A stretch of 64,000 nucleotides of DNA from Siphonodentalium dalli (taxonomy: Eukaryota; Mollusca; Scaphopoda; Gadilida; Siphonodentaliidae): NCBI GenBank assembly GCA_032622095.1, contig CP136061.1:173545107-173609106 (forward strand), in the 5' to 3' direction. The notes under the pieces are model-generated. The model was not told the DNA's origin, did no database searches, and saw only the letters and a program-made list of their open reading frames with translations. Below are positions 23,086 through 34,137 of this stretch, one piece after another. The position numbers and the translations under genes were made by a program. Within the stretch, counting starts at the first letter, position 1; each line of letters starts with the position of its first letter.

Positions 23086-23267
23086 TGGCAAATGAATATA
23101 CATGGAATAACCGATAGAATGACCGATGAAACGACCGATGGAACCGATAGGATGACCGATGGAACAGATAGAATAACCGATAGAATGACCGATGGATTTA
23201 TTACAATCGGTTATCGGTCGGTATCGACTATCGGTCGGTATCGGATTTTGCATTAAGACACGGTCCC
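23086..23267. mobile_element. Right end of a TTA-flanked element with ACCGATAGAATG array
   Basis: Near-tandem 12-mers (ACCGATAGAATG and relatives) at 23105-23195 are followed by TATCGGTCGG words. They end at 23267 in a cap that reads GGGACCGTGTCTTAAT inward, followed by TTA (23268-23270). No left cap was found. Confidence 0.55.
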
Positions 23268-24220
23268 TTAATAGCACTTGCTTCACGAGATATTTGGGGC
23301 TTTGTCAACCACCGTGACGGATTTGCAGCCACATCAAAACGTATGATTGAATTCTGATACGAAAATAGTACTTGTTGCCTATAATATAAACGGGGGTCTG
23401 GGAATCATTTATTTGGGACTTGAATCTTCTTTTTATAAAAGTTCATTAAACGGAGGTTGAATTGTCCGATATTAACCAAATCGGAGATTTTAGCAGATCG
23501 GAGATATTTACTAATATACAAAACTCCAATCACATCGTAGTTTTCATATCGGAGAAAAACTCCGATCAAATCTGATAACATCGGAGTTTTCATATCGGAG
23601 AAAAACTCTGATTACATCGGAGTTTTGTTAAGTGTTCATCGGAATTTTCATCGGAGTTCTTGACCGGAGAAAAAACTCCGATCTGAGAAACTCCGATAAA
23701 ATTTCCGATAAAAACTCTTATTAAAAGCTCTGATCTCCGGCGGAAATTCCAATCTAATTGGACAAGCTCCCTAACTGAAATTACTCTTCGAAATTACCAT
23801 AATGTAGGTTTTTTGGTCTCAAAACTGACATAAATTTGCCCAAAAATTATATTGTCGGTCGGAATAAGATAATACAACAATAACATAGTGTGTTTTGAGA
23901 TGTGTTTTATCTCAACTCGTTAGAAGTATGATTTTTCGCTCAGCAGAGCATCACTTCTAACTCATTATTGTATATATAACAGCGGAGTTTGGTACCGCTC
24001 CGGATTCAGCTCTGACATCATCAGAGTTTCCGCTCTCGCCACAGCGGAGTTACCGCTCTGGTTTCTGCCAATTTGAGAACGGAGTTAGCCATAATTACTA
24101 CCGGAATATACAGCGGAGGAGACATTCCTGTGTGCGTTTAAATTTCACATGCGGAGACCAGAGTTTTTAAAAAAACTGTGTTCTCCGGTGGAATTTCCGC
24201 TTGTAGTTTGACAAGATCCC
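23268..24220. mobile_element. Two overlapping right ends of GGGA-cap elements
   Basis: The block after 'atagcacttgcttcacgaga' (23271 on) matches 6056-6160 and 51780-51870. An array of TCGGAGTTTTCATATCGGAG words (23450-23740) ends in GGGAGCTTGTCCAATT at 23771, followed by TAA. A second array (23980-24200, CGGAGTT words) ends in GGGATCTTGTCAAACT at 24220, followed by TTA. This looks like one element nested in another whose left part is lost or rearranged. A CTGCAG-rich unique stretch follows. Confidence 0.6.
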
Positions 24221-24289
24221 TTATAATATACAACTTTTTTTTATAATACATAATACAACCTTTTTTTCAAAAGGACATATAAAAAGTAC

Positions 24290-24505
24290 CTGCAGTTCCA
24301 AAAGAGGAAGCACTGGATCCTTTAGACACTTCAGCATTATTTCTAGTGTTACTTTAGTTTTCTGTTGAAAGTATGGATCAGGGATTGCATAGCCTGCGAA
24401 TATATTTTCAAGGTCTTTCCTATACCTCTGGAACTTTTGATGTAGTTTGTCACCCTGTGTCGACGGATTCTGAATTGCTGGTAATTTCTCTGTATATAAT
24501 TTAGC
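24290..24505 (-). CDS. Internal exon of an unrecognised gene
   Basis: A 216-bp minus-strand stretch reads as 72 codons. It has a pyrimidine-rich acceptor (TTTATTTTAG before 24505) and a donor after 24290 (CTGCAG|GTACTT), with phase 0 at both junctions. The peptide begins AKLYTEKLPAIQNPSTQGDK, continues through QKFQRYRKDLENIFAGYAIP, and ends KCLKDPVLPLLELQ. Charged and hydrophobic residues alternate as in a helical repeat protein. I recognise no family. It lies in a unique island of about 300 bp between the element ending at 24220 and a short repeat at 24539, which argues against a transposon origin. It is phase-compatible with 36452-36545 upstream and 10093-10263 downstream. Confidence 0.65.
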
Positions 24506-24538
24506 CTAAAATAAATATTTAAATATTAGAAACGAGAG

Positions 24539-24600
24539 ACCGATCACGATGGAAGATGTTTAACCCATCCCTTGGCGATAGTAAATTACTGTGATCCGAA
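24539..24600 (+). repeat. Short diverged start of the large dispersed repeat
   Basis: 'aaacgagagaccgatcacga' followed by 'agatgtttaacccatccctt' matches the first 60 bp of copies at 1454, 7849 and 31174. The inverted repeat CCGATC...GATCGG is damaged in this copy. Confidence 0.7.
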
Positions 24601-24695
24601 TCATAATCTAGAGTTTTTTTTTTTATTACAGAGTATACTGTTATGTACTAAAGTAGTATAGACAAATGTACATAATGAAAGTGTCAATGACACTG

Positions 24696-25734
24696 TAGCT
24701 CAACTTAGGTAGGGGAATAATTTAATGGTTGACAGTAAATGGAGGAATAGGAAAGGTGCTAATTGAAATGTCTAACCTGCGCCAAAGGATTTAGTGATGC
24801 AAAGAGTGGCCAAAAAGATGGCTGCTGGTGGCCATTTTTTTTGGCCAATTGACCCCAAAAGGACTCGTTCCCATCTACGTATAATTGTTAACATCCATGA
24901 CAAATTTTATGAAGATCTGACCAAAGCTACGACCTACAAATTTCATGATGATCAGACGAACAGTACGACCTGTAGACCGCGCCAATGGATTGAATTTTGA
25001 AATCAAAGATGGCCGCTGGCAGCCATGTTTTTTGGCCGATTGACCCCACAATGATTCGTTCCCATCTACATGTCAATGTTAACATTCATGACAAATTTCA
25101 TAAAGATTAGACCAAAGGTACAATCTGTAGCCCGTGCCAAATGATTTAGTCATGCAAAGAGTAAAATCCAAGATGGCTGCTGGCGGCCATGTTTTTTGGA
25201 CAAACGACTCCAAAATCACTCGTTCCCATCTACATGACAGTGTTAACATACATGACAAATTTCATAAACTTCCGACCATAACAACGACCTGTAGCCCGCG
25301 CCAAAGGATTTAGTCATGCAAAGAGTAAAATCCAAGATGGCTGCTGGCAGCCATGTTTTTTGGTCGAACGACCCCAAAATCACTCGTTCCCATCTACATG
25401 TCATTGTTAACAACAATGACAAATTTCATGATGATCAGATGAACAGTACGACCTGTAGGCCGCGCCAATGGATTGAATCTTGAAATCCAAGATGGCTGCC
25501 AGCGGCCATGTTTTTTGGCCGAATGACCCCAAAATGACTCGTTCCCATCTACATGTCAATGTCAACATTCATGACAAATTTCATGAAGGTCAGACCAAAG
25601 GTACAACCTGTAGCCCGCGCCAAAGGAAATTGTTGACGGACACACGCACACACGAACACACGCACACACAGACACACGGACGACGGACGCCAAACCATGG
25701 CAATAGCTCAAACTTACAAAAGTAAGTTGAGCTA
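24696..25734 (+). mobile_element. Element with TAGCTCAACTT ends enclosing a 164-bp tandem repeat
   Basis: It starts TAGCTCAACTTAGG and ends AAGTTGAGCTA, the inverse. Inside are about five copies of a 164-bp unit ('ccaagatggctgctggcggc', 'gaatgaccccaaaatgactc', 'gtacgacctgtagcccg'). It ends with an ACAC-rich and CGGACGACGGACG stretch (25633-25690). The second copy, at 32078-34137, carries about eleven units. Open frames in it are repeat readings. Confidence 0.75.
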
Positions 25735-25868
25735 ATAACACAAACAAGGGCACTGCCCAGAGCATCCCCTGCAAAAGTGGCTTTCCGCTGAGGTTCATTC
25801 ATTTTATGTGGCTTAATATCAAAACATGTCTTAGTCTGGCCTGTGATGACTGAATAAACCTGAATGAA
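25735..25868 (+). repeat. Probable retrotransposon 3' tail
   Basis: This 134-bp piece lies between two repeats that are directly adjacent in the other copy (34137/34138). It ends in 'gactgaataaacctgaatga', which looks like a LINE or SINE 3' end. The minus-strand reading is open and protein-like, but I judged this tail the better explanation. Confidence 0.35.
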
Positions 25869-25869
25869 T

Positions 25870-26230
25870 TCCAACAAGACAGTCAATGACTGTGGGGTCG
25901 CTCACCAGACTGCAAAGACTGATAAGACTGGGACTCTGGAGACCACAACAGTCAGAACTTTTCATAATCACTTTAAAAGAAGTAGATCTAAGCAGGATAT
26001 GTGGCTAGAGAGACTTCACGTATGTAGATTGGTGAAAATCCACCTTGAAATTACCAACTGTACACTACTGATCACCCCCCTCCTCCAGCTTAACAAAGCC
26101 CCCTCCCGACCGGGCTCCAGACTCCCAAGTCTTAGGTTGGAATTTCACAACCGACACCTCAAACTTTCTCAATTATTGGAAATTTCCAATCTCACAAGTG
26201 CCTTTTTCTAAAACAATTTAGACATGTTTG
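25870..26230 (+). repeat. Start of a 'GGTCGCTCACC' dispersed element, copy 1
   Basis: 'aacaagacagtcaatgactg' and 'tggggtcgctcaccagactg' begin a module repeated at 34138 and 53358. The following sequence ('aaaatccaccttgaaattac', 'ccgacacctcaaactttctc') matches 53519-53720. Complete copies end 'caggtgagcta' (37867; 57481). The frame crossing 25864-26211 is repeat-derived. Confidence 0.8.
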
Positions 26231-26307
26231 AAGCCCAATTATCCATTTTCAGAATGAGGTCCCCAGAGGGTGAATTTAGTGATGCTATCAGGCAGAGTGG
26301 GCTAGCA

Positions 26308-27576
26308 CAGCCCTGGCAATTCAGATTTGTTTGCTACGGCAGTAGAATGCCATAGCCAATTTGATGTGCTTCGGCAGTGACTACGGCATTTTTACGTGCT
26401 GTCAAAAAGTGTGGCTTAATTGCTGTTTTGTCAAAATTTACATGACTAATCATAAAACGTTTCAAAGAAGATGTGTACTATTTATTTCTTCCTGGAATAT
26501 ATAAATTGTATATGTAATACCCACTAACAGTAACCAGAACCACGTTCAACCACGGCCGTGGGATTGAATGACTATTGAATGACAGAACCTGCCATGCCTC
26601 TTGGGGAATTTAAATTTCTTGAATGACGTTGCCTCACAATGAGTCAACTGCCAGGCTAATTCTGACCGAATTATGAAATTTGCCATACAGTATTCAAACA
26701 GTATAACTGTATTTGATATTTTGTCAAACAAAAAATATTTTAATTTTTAACTTAATTTGTAACAAACGCAATATGCAGCCGCGTGTGCATAGATGCAAAT
26801 ATAGCAAGAATCTAACACGGCCACAGCGCCGTTACCTTTGAGAATTAGAGTGGTCTCCCATTGATAACATCTGAGTGACTGATTGTTTGTGAAGACCCCG
26901 CCTTCCCCCAATTTGAAACGAATCGGCTCACTCGATTGGTTAAATTCAATTGTCTGTCATCGTGATCACTAGACTTCTGCACTAATTTTCAAGTCAGCAG
27001 CTGGTTGACCTATTTCCATCAATCAAACTCTGTTGTACTTCTATAACCACGTGCCCTTGTGTATATTTGTCGACGATGCGACACAGTCAATCAAGTGTAA
27101 CCGACATCACCCATTCAAGTCTTTGACACATTGTGATCAATTCGCACGTGCGTACTACTTGTTTGCTACACGGGTGACTAGAATGTTGTGTATCGAGTGT
27201 AACTTTCTTGGAAAGCGCGGGGCACCTTCAAAGAAGCCGACATTGTCGATTATCCAGGATTGTTGGATTGACACAGGGCGGATAATATAACTTTGATTCA
27301 ATTTCATTTTGAATTTGTCACTTACTTTGAGTTCCCGGTAGGTGTTGGCTATCCGCTCCTTGACTGTTTTAACAGTTATTACTTTTGTCATGCATGAATT
27401 TGACCATGGATAAGAGAAATTCAACTCCCGTTGTATTGTTTTAAAACTATTCAATTTCAATCAGTGTCAGTGTCGGGTCAGCAATCCGCTACGGCAGTGT
27501 ACTGCCGTAGTCGGAGCCGTTTACTTCAGCAAATCGCTTCGGCATTGCCGAATGCCGTAGCCAAATGTGAGGGCTG
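26308..27576. mobile_element. 1.27 kb element with CAGCCCTGGCAATTC end
   Basis: It lies in the loop of a foldback repeat. CTAGCA flanks it on both sides (26302-26307; 27577-27582), and intact foldbacks show a single GGCTAGCATCAC there. The left end reads CAGCCCTGGCAATTC and the right end inward CAGCCCTCACATTTG. CTACGGCA and GCTTCGGCA words lie inside both ends. A short splice-flanked coding-like stretch lies at 27326-27391 on the minus strand. No transposase was recognised. Confidence 0.75.
27326..27391 (-). CDS. Exon-like stretch inside a transposon
   Basis: From ATG at 27391, 22 codons run to a perfect donor (AAA|GTAAGT at 27325-27320), reading MTKVITVKTVKERIANTYRE plus LK. Third positions are mostly G or C (AAG GAG CGG, GCC AAC ACC TAC CGG), unlike the AT-rich surroundings. 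The frame stays open upstream to 27460, so it could also be an internal exon. It lies wholly within 26308-27576, so it may be a captured host exon or a remnant of the element's own gene. No family recognised. Confidence 0.35.
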
Positions 27577-27811
27577 CTAGCATCACTAAATTCACCCTCT
27601 GGGGACCTCATTCTGCTAAGGCCCTCAACTGCTATGGCAGACCTAGGATAAGATTGAAGTTCCCCAGTTGAAGTTGGTGATGTTCACCCATTGGGCACCT
27701 CAATTATGAATTTTATCTTCTGCAAATTAGGGCATATTGAAACTTCCTAGAAGGGAAATGTAACTAACAACAATGTAAATTTGATACTATAGATACTTCC
27801 CAGAAGATGAG

Positions 27812-27903
27812 GCAGAATGAGGTCTCCAGAGGGTAAATTTGGTGATGCTAGGCCGCTGTGCGGGATAGCATCACTAAATTCACCCTCTGGGGACCTCATT
27901 CTG
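27812..27903. repeat. AGAATGAGG foldback, intact
   Basis: The arms 'agaatgaggtctccagaggg' and 'ccctctggggacctcattct' pair across a loop of about 30 bp. The 27620-27800 linker ('gccctcaactgctatggcag', 'gaagttggtgatgttcaccc') is the standard spacer of this module, seen again near 35490, 55505 and 55960. Confidence 0.8.
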
Positions 27904-28726
27904 CAAATGACATTAGTCCTGATATGAACAATACATGATAGATTGGGAATTAATGACTTCTAGCAGATCTGCAAGGAATGTTTATAAACATATAAAGATT
28001 GTATGATTGTATGCCTACCCAGCATATATACAGTTACAGCCAAAGTAAATGCTTCTTATTAATGATTCTGTCAAGAATTTGAGTAAATTTTATTTTTAGT
28101 TACAACCCACAGGGTGGGGCGGGGTGAAAATATATTTTCTATATATTTATATCTCTATATATGACTAAGTTATTTAATTTATCTTCCACAAACAATACAC
28201 ACATATCCAGAAGTCTTCCTAGCAGAATAATGGTTAACCAGCAATATCTCCATAGACAATGTATCAAGTCACAGAATTGTGCAATTCATGACATAACTTG
28301 CGCGTGCTCTAACAGTCCGACAACTGCTGTAAACCCAGTAAATTGGAATGCTTCTGTTTGGTTAGCCGAGTTATTGTATGAAGCCAAAATGTTTACCTGT
28401 GTCTTGTTTTGGTCTGATTCCTATTGTGATTTTGAGAGACACAATGTAGCATATGCGGCACTCAAAAGCGACCTGTCGACAGGGAAGTGGCTAGAGGGTC
28501 TTCATTGGGGTGTCCAACTTGGAATTTCAAACCACACCCACCCCCTGATTCAGACCAAACTCACAAGTCTGATAATTCCATTTGCACCCCTCTCAGATTT
28601 TCCTGATTGCAAAATCCTAGTATCTATAGACTGGCCTCCAAGTTCTAAGTGCTGGAAATTTCCAACCTGACACCCCCCTCCTAATGTTGTAAAATTACCA
28701 CCTGATGGTCATTTCAGTCAAAACAA
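27904..28726. other. Diverged repeat sequence; long unrecognised open frame
   Basis: 'tacccagcatatatacagtt' (28015 on) recurs at 56360. A plus-strand frame is open from 28161 to 28670 (169 codons), but its last third matches the dispersed repeat at 26010-26200 and 18500-18570. The middle has no domain I know, and there is no neighbouring exon. I do not call it a gene. Confidence 0.35.
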
Positions 28727-29590
28727 GAGCTACGCTGGGCGTGCAAAATACGCCCTCTCTTGGGTCGGCGGAAACTGGTAAAAAAGGGGCATAACTCTGG
28801 TAAAAATTGGCGGACGGAACTCAAATTTGAACTTGACCTGTGTTTTGTTGGGAGAAAGTAATATACCAAATTATCATTGAATCCGATAAGCTCTAGTAAA
28901 GTTATCATCCGGTCAACAAATTTCAGGGATTTTCTAAGTCAAATTACGTCAAATAAGGGGAATAACTCCGGTGAAAATTGAAATCGGTTCACTCTAACTA
29001 AAGTTATCATCCGGACAACAAATTTCAGGGATTTTCTAAGTCAAATTACGTCAAAAAAGGGGCCATAACTCTCGCAAAAATTATCGGATTAAAACGAAAT
29101 TCGGACTTGAGCTGTATATCGATATATGTAATCCACAAAAAAACGGGTTTTGCGTATAAACATTCTAAAATCGTGTTATCATCCGGAAACCAAAAAACAT
29201 AAGAAAAAATGAATTTTCTGAGTCGAAAAAGGGGCATAACTCTGCCAAAAATGGTCGGACAGAAACCAAGTTCGAACTTGACCTGTGTTTTGGTGGGAGA
29301 AAGTAATATACCAAATTTGGATTCATTCCGATAAACTATACTAAAGTTATCATCCGGACAACAAATTTCAAGGATTTTCTAAGTAAAAAAACGTCGAATA
29401 AGGGGCATAACTCCGGTGAAAATTGGAACTTGAACTTACTTTTCGGCTAATAAACCCACATACCAAATTTTATTAAATTTGGTTCACTCTAACTAAAGTT
29501 ATCATTCGGAAACCAGGTTAACGGACGGACGGACGCCCGGACGGACGGACCAATACTATAATACGGCCGTTTTTTCAAACGGGCGTATAA
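28727..29590 (+). repeat. 'Ggggcataactc' tandem module
   Basis: Several units of roughly 100-170 bp contain 'aactctggtaaaaattggcg', 'acttgacctgtgttttg' and 'agttatcatccggaaacc'. They end in ACGGACGG (29520-29550) and a hairpin around 'acggccgttttttcaaacgg'. It is typical of bivalve dispersed repeats in my experience. Antisense open frames are shadows. Confidence 0.75.
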
Positions 29591-29599
29591 AAAGCTATC

Positions 29600-29840
29600 A
29601 CCCCTTTTTCGCAACATGTATAATTTTGTCCGAGCTTTTATTCCTACATTTTTAGGTCAATATTTTTTAATCTTGGCACTGATATTTAGTACCATGGGAA
29701 CCTGTGCACCTGCTATTATGACGTCTGTCCCCTTTTTCAACTTAGAACATTTTCGCAACATGCATAATTTTTGTCCGAGCTTTTATTCGGTCAATAGGTT
29801 TAAGATTAGGGTTAGGATTGTGCACCTGCAATGGGAACTG
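29600..29840. repeat. Short tandem duplication
   Basis: 'tttcgcaacatgtataattt' with 'tgtccgagcttttattc' (29607-29645) recurs as 'tttcgcaacatgcataattt' with the same continuation (29751-29790). The unit is about 145 bp and other parts are diverged. Confidence 0.6.
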
Positions 29841-30035
29841 TTATTTTATTATTTTAACTAAATGTTTACTGACATGTTGTATCCTTAGTCTCATTGGGAC
29901 AGTCACACCTCTAGTTGTGTCAGTTGTGAAATTTCCAACTGAATGTTGAAAATGTTCCCAAAGTAAACCATATAGGTCTACCGCAGGGTTGATATAAAAC
30001 AAATTAATATTTGGTCGCATTATCTTGAATGCACT

Positions 30036-30138
30036 GGTCCCCAGAACAAAATTTGACCCCCACCCCAGTAACACTTCACCTAATCCTATAGGATTAAGTA
30101 TTATTGGGGTGGGGGGTCAAATTTTTTTTCTGGTCACC
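30036..30138. repeat. GGTCCCC foldback element, copy 1
   Basis: The left arm 'ttgacccccaccccagtaac' and right arm 'ttggggtggggggtcaaatt' pair around AATCCTATAGGATT. A second copy lies at 61713-61825 in a different context. The ends read GGTCCCCAGAACAAAATTTG. Confidence 0.75.
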
Positions 30139-30179
30139 GTGCTTCAATGTAAGTGAAATAACGTACTAAAATAAGTCGT

Positions 30180-31173
30180 GCATTTTTTTTATTTAACTCA
30201 TATACTAAATTTTATTCAGATATGATCACACAAACTAAAGTTATCATCCGGAAACCAGAAATTGACAGGATTCTAAGTTGAATAAAAGGTCGGTAGACCT
30301 CATGTCTGCCTCTAAGTGTCGGCTTGATACGACCGTTGTTTGCGCATAAAAACCTGTCTTTAGTGCTAGTAAACCTACATAACAAATTTAATTTCATTCA
30401 GTACACATTTACTAAAGTTATCATCCGGAAACCTCAAATTGGCAAAAATTCTAAGTAAAAAAGGGACATAACTCTGGTGAAAATTGGCGGGCGAATCCCA
30501 TATTCGAACTTGACTTGTGTTTTGCTGGGAGAAAGACACATACCAACTTTGGTTCAGATCAAATAATCCAAACTGGAGTTATCGGTCGGAAACCAAAAAT
30601 GTTAACAGACGGTCAAATTCTAAGTCGATAAAGGGCCGTAACTCATGTAAAAATAATTGGACGGAACCCATATTCGAACTTGGCCTGTATCTTTAGCTGG
30701 GAAATACACATACCAACTTTGGTTCAGATCAAATAATCCAAACTGGAGTTATCGGTCGGAAACCAAAAATGTTAACAGACGGTAAAATTCTAACGTCGAA
30801 AAATGGGCATAACTCTGGTGAAAATTGGCGGACGGAACCAGAATTCGAACTTGACCTGACTTTTCTGCTAGTAAACCCACATACCAAATTTAATTTAATT
30901 TGGTTCACTCTAACTAAAGTTATCCGGAAACCTCGGACGCACGCATGCACACATGGACGCACGGATGCACAGGCTGATTATAATAGTCCTCCGAACCCGT
31001 TGGGTCGGCGGACAAAAAGGGCCACAACTCTAACAAAAATTGGGGGATTGTACCCATATTCGAACTTGACCTGTATATAGGGCTGATAAACTCACATACC
31101 AAATTTGGTTCAGATATAATCACACAAACTGAAGTTATCATCCGGAAGCCAGATAATTACAAGATTCTAAGTA
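30180..31173 (+). repeat. 'Aactctggtgaaaattggcg' tandem module
   Basis: About five units of the same family as 28727-29590, with 'taccaactttggttcagatc' and 'gagttatcggtcggaaacc'. An ACGCACGCATGCACACATGG stretch lies near 30938-30970. Open frames in both directions come from the repeat. Confidence 0.75.
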
Positions 31174-31328
31174 AAACGAGAGGCCGATCACGATCGGCAG
31201 ATGTTTAACCCATACCTTGGCGATAGCGACTAGCCATAACTGATAATTTGTCAAAGATATGATCACAGGAATTAAATCCATATATCAGTACCCAACTTGA
31301 AATCAAAAGCTCAAATAATTTGTCTTAA
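31174..31328 (+). repeat. Large dispersed repeat, copy 3, first part
   Basis: It begins 'aaacgagaggccgatcacga' and matches 7849-7998 up to TTAA (31325-31328), where the TTAA element is inserted. It resumes at 38301 and again at 40487. Confidence 0.8.
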
Positions 31329-32077
31329 CTCTTTCGTTGCCGAGCTAATTTTACACCTAAATTGCCGGAGAATTTATGAGAAAACTTATTTTATTGTGGA
31401 AAAGTATGATACAATAATAGTCTTCTTCTTATGAAATAATGTTTCAAATATCAAGGACATGTATGTATGTGATTAGCCGGTGAATATTTTGCCGAAGAAT
31501 ATTCACGACAATTAAGGGGCATAACTCCTTGTAACCCAAGGGAAATAACTCCAAATAAGGATTTTACGGCATGGCCCACAACCTGCTATATTCAATATTG
31601 GTTTTCTGAGACAGTATTCCAACGATGATGATCTGATAAATCTTTCTACTGTCTTTCTCATTTTAAAAAACTTGTAAGAGTAAATTAGGGTCTAGTTCTG
31701 GTATAGCTGGACCATATGTGACGAGCTACAGAATGCAGGAGCCGATTTAGACTTTAGTTGCGACAGTTTACTATGAAAATAGCTAGGTTTTTTAATTGAG
31801 GAAAATGGCAATTTTGACTGTCAAAAAACAAAACAAAATTGTAATATATAATTAAATCTCTAACTACAAGCTTATCATCATTGTGCTATAAAAAAAATAA
31901 CAAAAATGACACATATGCATGTGGTCTAAACTGTAACTGAGGCACGTTGGGGCCTGTGGGAGTTTATAATCACCCCGTTTGTTTTAGCTGTGAATTACGT
32001 TTTTACCTTGAAAAATAGGTGAATCATTCAGCAAAAACGGCAATTTTGACTATTAAATGAAAGTGTCAATGACACTG

Positions 32078-34137
32078 TAGCTCAACTTGGAAAGGGAATA
32101 ATTTAATGTATTACAGTCAATGGAGCGATTAGGAATGTGGAAAGTTGAATGTCTAATACTTGTTTATAGACATGAAGAGAAAAGTAAAATCCAAGATGGC
32201 TGCTGGCGGCCATGTTTTCGGCCGAATGACCCCAAAATGATTGTATCCCATCTACATGTCATCGTTAACATCCATGACAAATTTTATGACGATCAGACTA
32301 AAGGTACGACCTGTAGCCTATGCTAAAGAATTTAGTCATACAAAGAGTAAAATCCAAGATGGCTGCTGGCGGCCATGTTTTTTGGCCGAATGACACCAAA
32401 ATGACTCGTTCCCATCTACATGTCATTATTAACATCTATGACAAATTTTATGACGATCAGACTAAAGGTACGACCTGTAGCCCATGCTAAAGAATTTAGT
32501 CATACAAAGAGTAAAATCCAATATTAACAACCATGACAAATTTCATGATGATCAGACAAACAGTACGACCTGTGGCCCATGCTAATGGATTAAATTTTGA
32601 AATCCAAGATGGCCACTGGCGGCCATGTTTTTTGTCCGAATGACCCCAAAATGACTCGTTCCCATTTACATTCCAATTTCAACAGCCATGACAAATTTTA
32701 TGATGATCAGACTAAATGTACGACCTGTAGCCCGTGCTAAAGGATTTAGTCATACAAAGAGTAAAATCAAAGATGGCTGCTGGCGGCCATGTTTTTCTGC
32801 CGAATGACCCCAAAATTACTCGTTCCCATTTACATTCCAATTTCACCAGCCATGACAAATTTTATGATGATCAGACTAAAGGTACGACCTGTAGCCCGTG
32901 CTAAAGGATTTAGTCATACAAAGAGTAAAATCAAAGATGGCTGCTGGCGGCCATGTTTTTCTGCCGAATGACCCCAAAATGACTCGTTCCCATCTACATG
33001 TCATTATTAAGATTCACGACAAATTTTATGATGATCAGACTAAAGGTACAACCTGTAGCCCGTGCTAAAGGATTTAGTCATACAAAAAGTAAAATCCAAG
33101 ATGGCTGCTGGCGACCATGTTTTTTGGCCGAATGACCCCAAAATTACTCGTTCCAATCTACATGTCAATATTAACATCCATGACAAATTTGATGATGATC
33201 AGAATAAAGGTACGACCTGTAGCCCGTGCTAAAGAATTTAGTCATACAAAGAGTAAAATCCAAGAAGGCTGCTGGCCGCCATGTTTTTTGGCCGAATGAC
33301 CCCAAAATGACTCGTTCCCATCTACATGTCAATATTAACATCCATGACAAATTTCATGATGATCAGACGAACAGTACGACCTGTGGCCCGTGCTAATGGA
33401 TTGAATTTTGAAATCCAAGATGGCCGCTGGCGGCCATGTTTTTTTGTCCGAATGACCCCAAAATGACTCGTTCCAATCTACATTCCAATTTCAACAGCCA
33501 TGACAAATTTTATGATGATCGGACTAAAGGTACGACCTGTAGCCCGTGCTAAAGGATTTAGTCATACAAAGAGTGAAATCAAAGATGCCTGCTGGCGGCC
33601 ATGTTTTTTGGCCGAATGACCCCAAAATGACTCGTTCCCATCTACATGTCATTATTAACATTCTTGACAAATTTTATGATGATCAGACTAAAAGTACGAC
33701 CTGTAGCCCGTGCTAAAGAATTTAGTCATACAAAGAGTAAAATCCAAGATGGCTGCTGGCGGCCATGTTTTTGGGCCGAATGACCCCAAAATTACTCGTT
33801 CCCATCTACATGTCAATATTAACATCCATGACAAATTTCATGACGATCAGACAAACAGTACGCCCTGTAGCCCGTGCTAATGGATTGAATTTTGAAATGC
33901 AAGATGGCCACTGGCGGCCATGTTTTTTTACCGAATGACCCCAAAATTAATCATTCTGGTCTAAATGTTGATGTCAACAGCTATGACAAATTTCATAATG
34001 ATCCGACCAAAGGTACGACCTGTAGACTGCATTGTTGACGCCTTACGTACACACGTACACACGCACACACGTACACACGGACGACGGACGACAAAGCCAT
34101 GGCAATAGCTCAAACTTTACAAAGTAAAGTTGAGCTA
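32078..34137 (+). mobile_element. Element with 164-bp tandem repeat array, about eleven units
   Basis: The ends TAGCTCAACTTGG and AAGTTGAGCTA match the copy at 24696-25734. Units recur about every 164 bp ('caagatggctgctggc' near 32192, 32356, 32605, 32769, 32935, 33099, 33263, 33416, 33582, 33746, 33901). One unit near 32520 is truncated. It ends in an ACACGTACAC/ACGGACGACGG stretch (34048-34092). Confidence 0.85.

Larger units (their letters stand above)
26251..27606. repeat. AGAATGAGGTCCCC foldback, split by an insertion
   Basis: The left arm (26252-26307) and right arm (27577-27606) form the inverted repeat seen intact at 27812-27903, 35394-35486, 55408-55499 and 55866-55955. The insertion 26308-27576 sits in its loop. 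Confidence 0.8.

Noticed and set aside
25735-25857. Minus-strand exon-like reading (VYSVITGQTKTCFDI and on)
   Set aside because: Acceptor lacks a pyrimidine tract, donor is weak, and the piece looks like a retrotransposon 3' tail inserted between two repeats.
28161-28670. Longest plus-strand open frame, 169 codons
   Set aside because: The last third matches a dispersed repeat also at 26010-26200, no domain is visible, and no splice partner was found. The middle part is the only reason to look again.
32192-34030. Regular repeats considered as a CRISPR-like or gene-cluster array
   Set aside because: Units are 164-bp head-to-tail satellites without unique spacers, in a eukaryotic setting.
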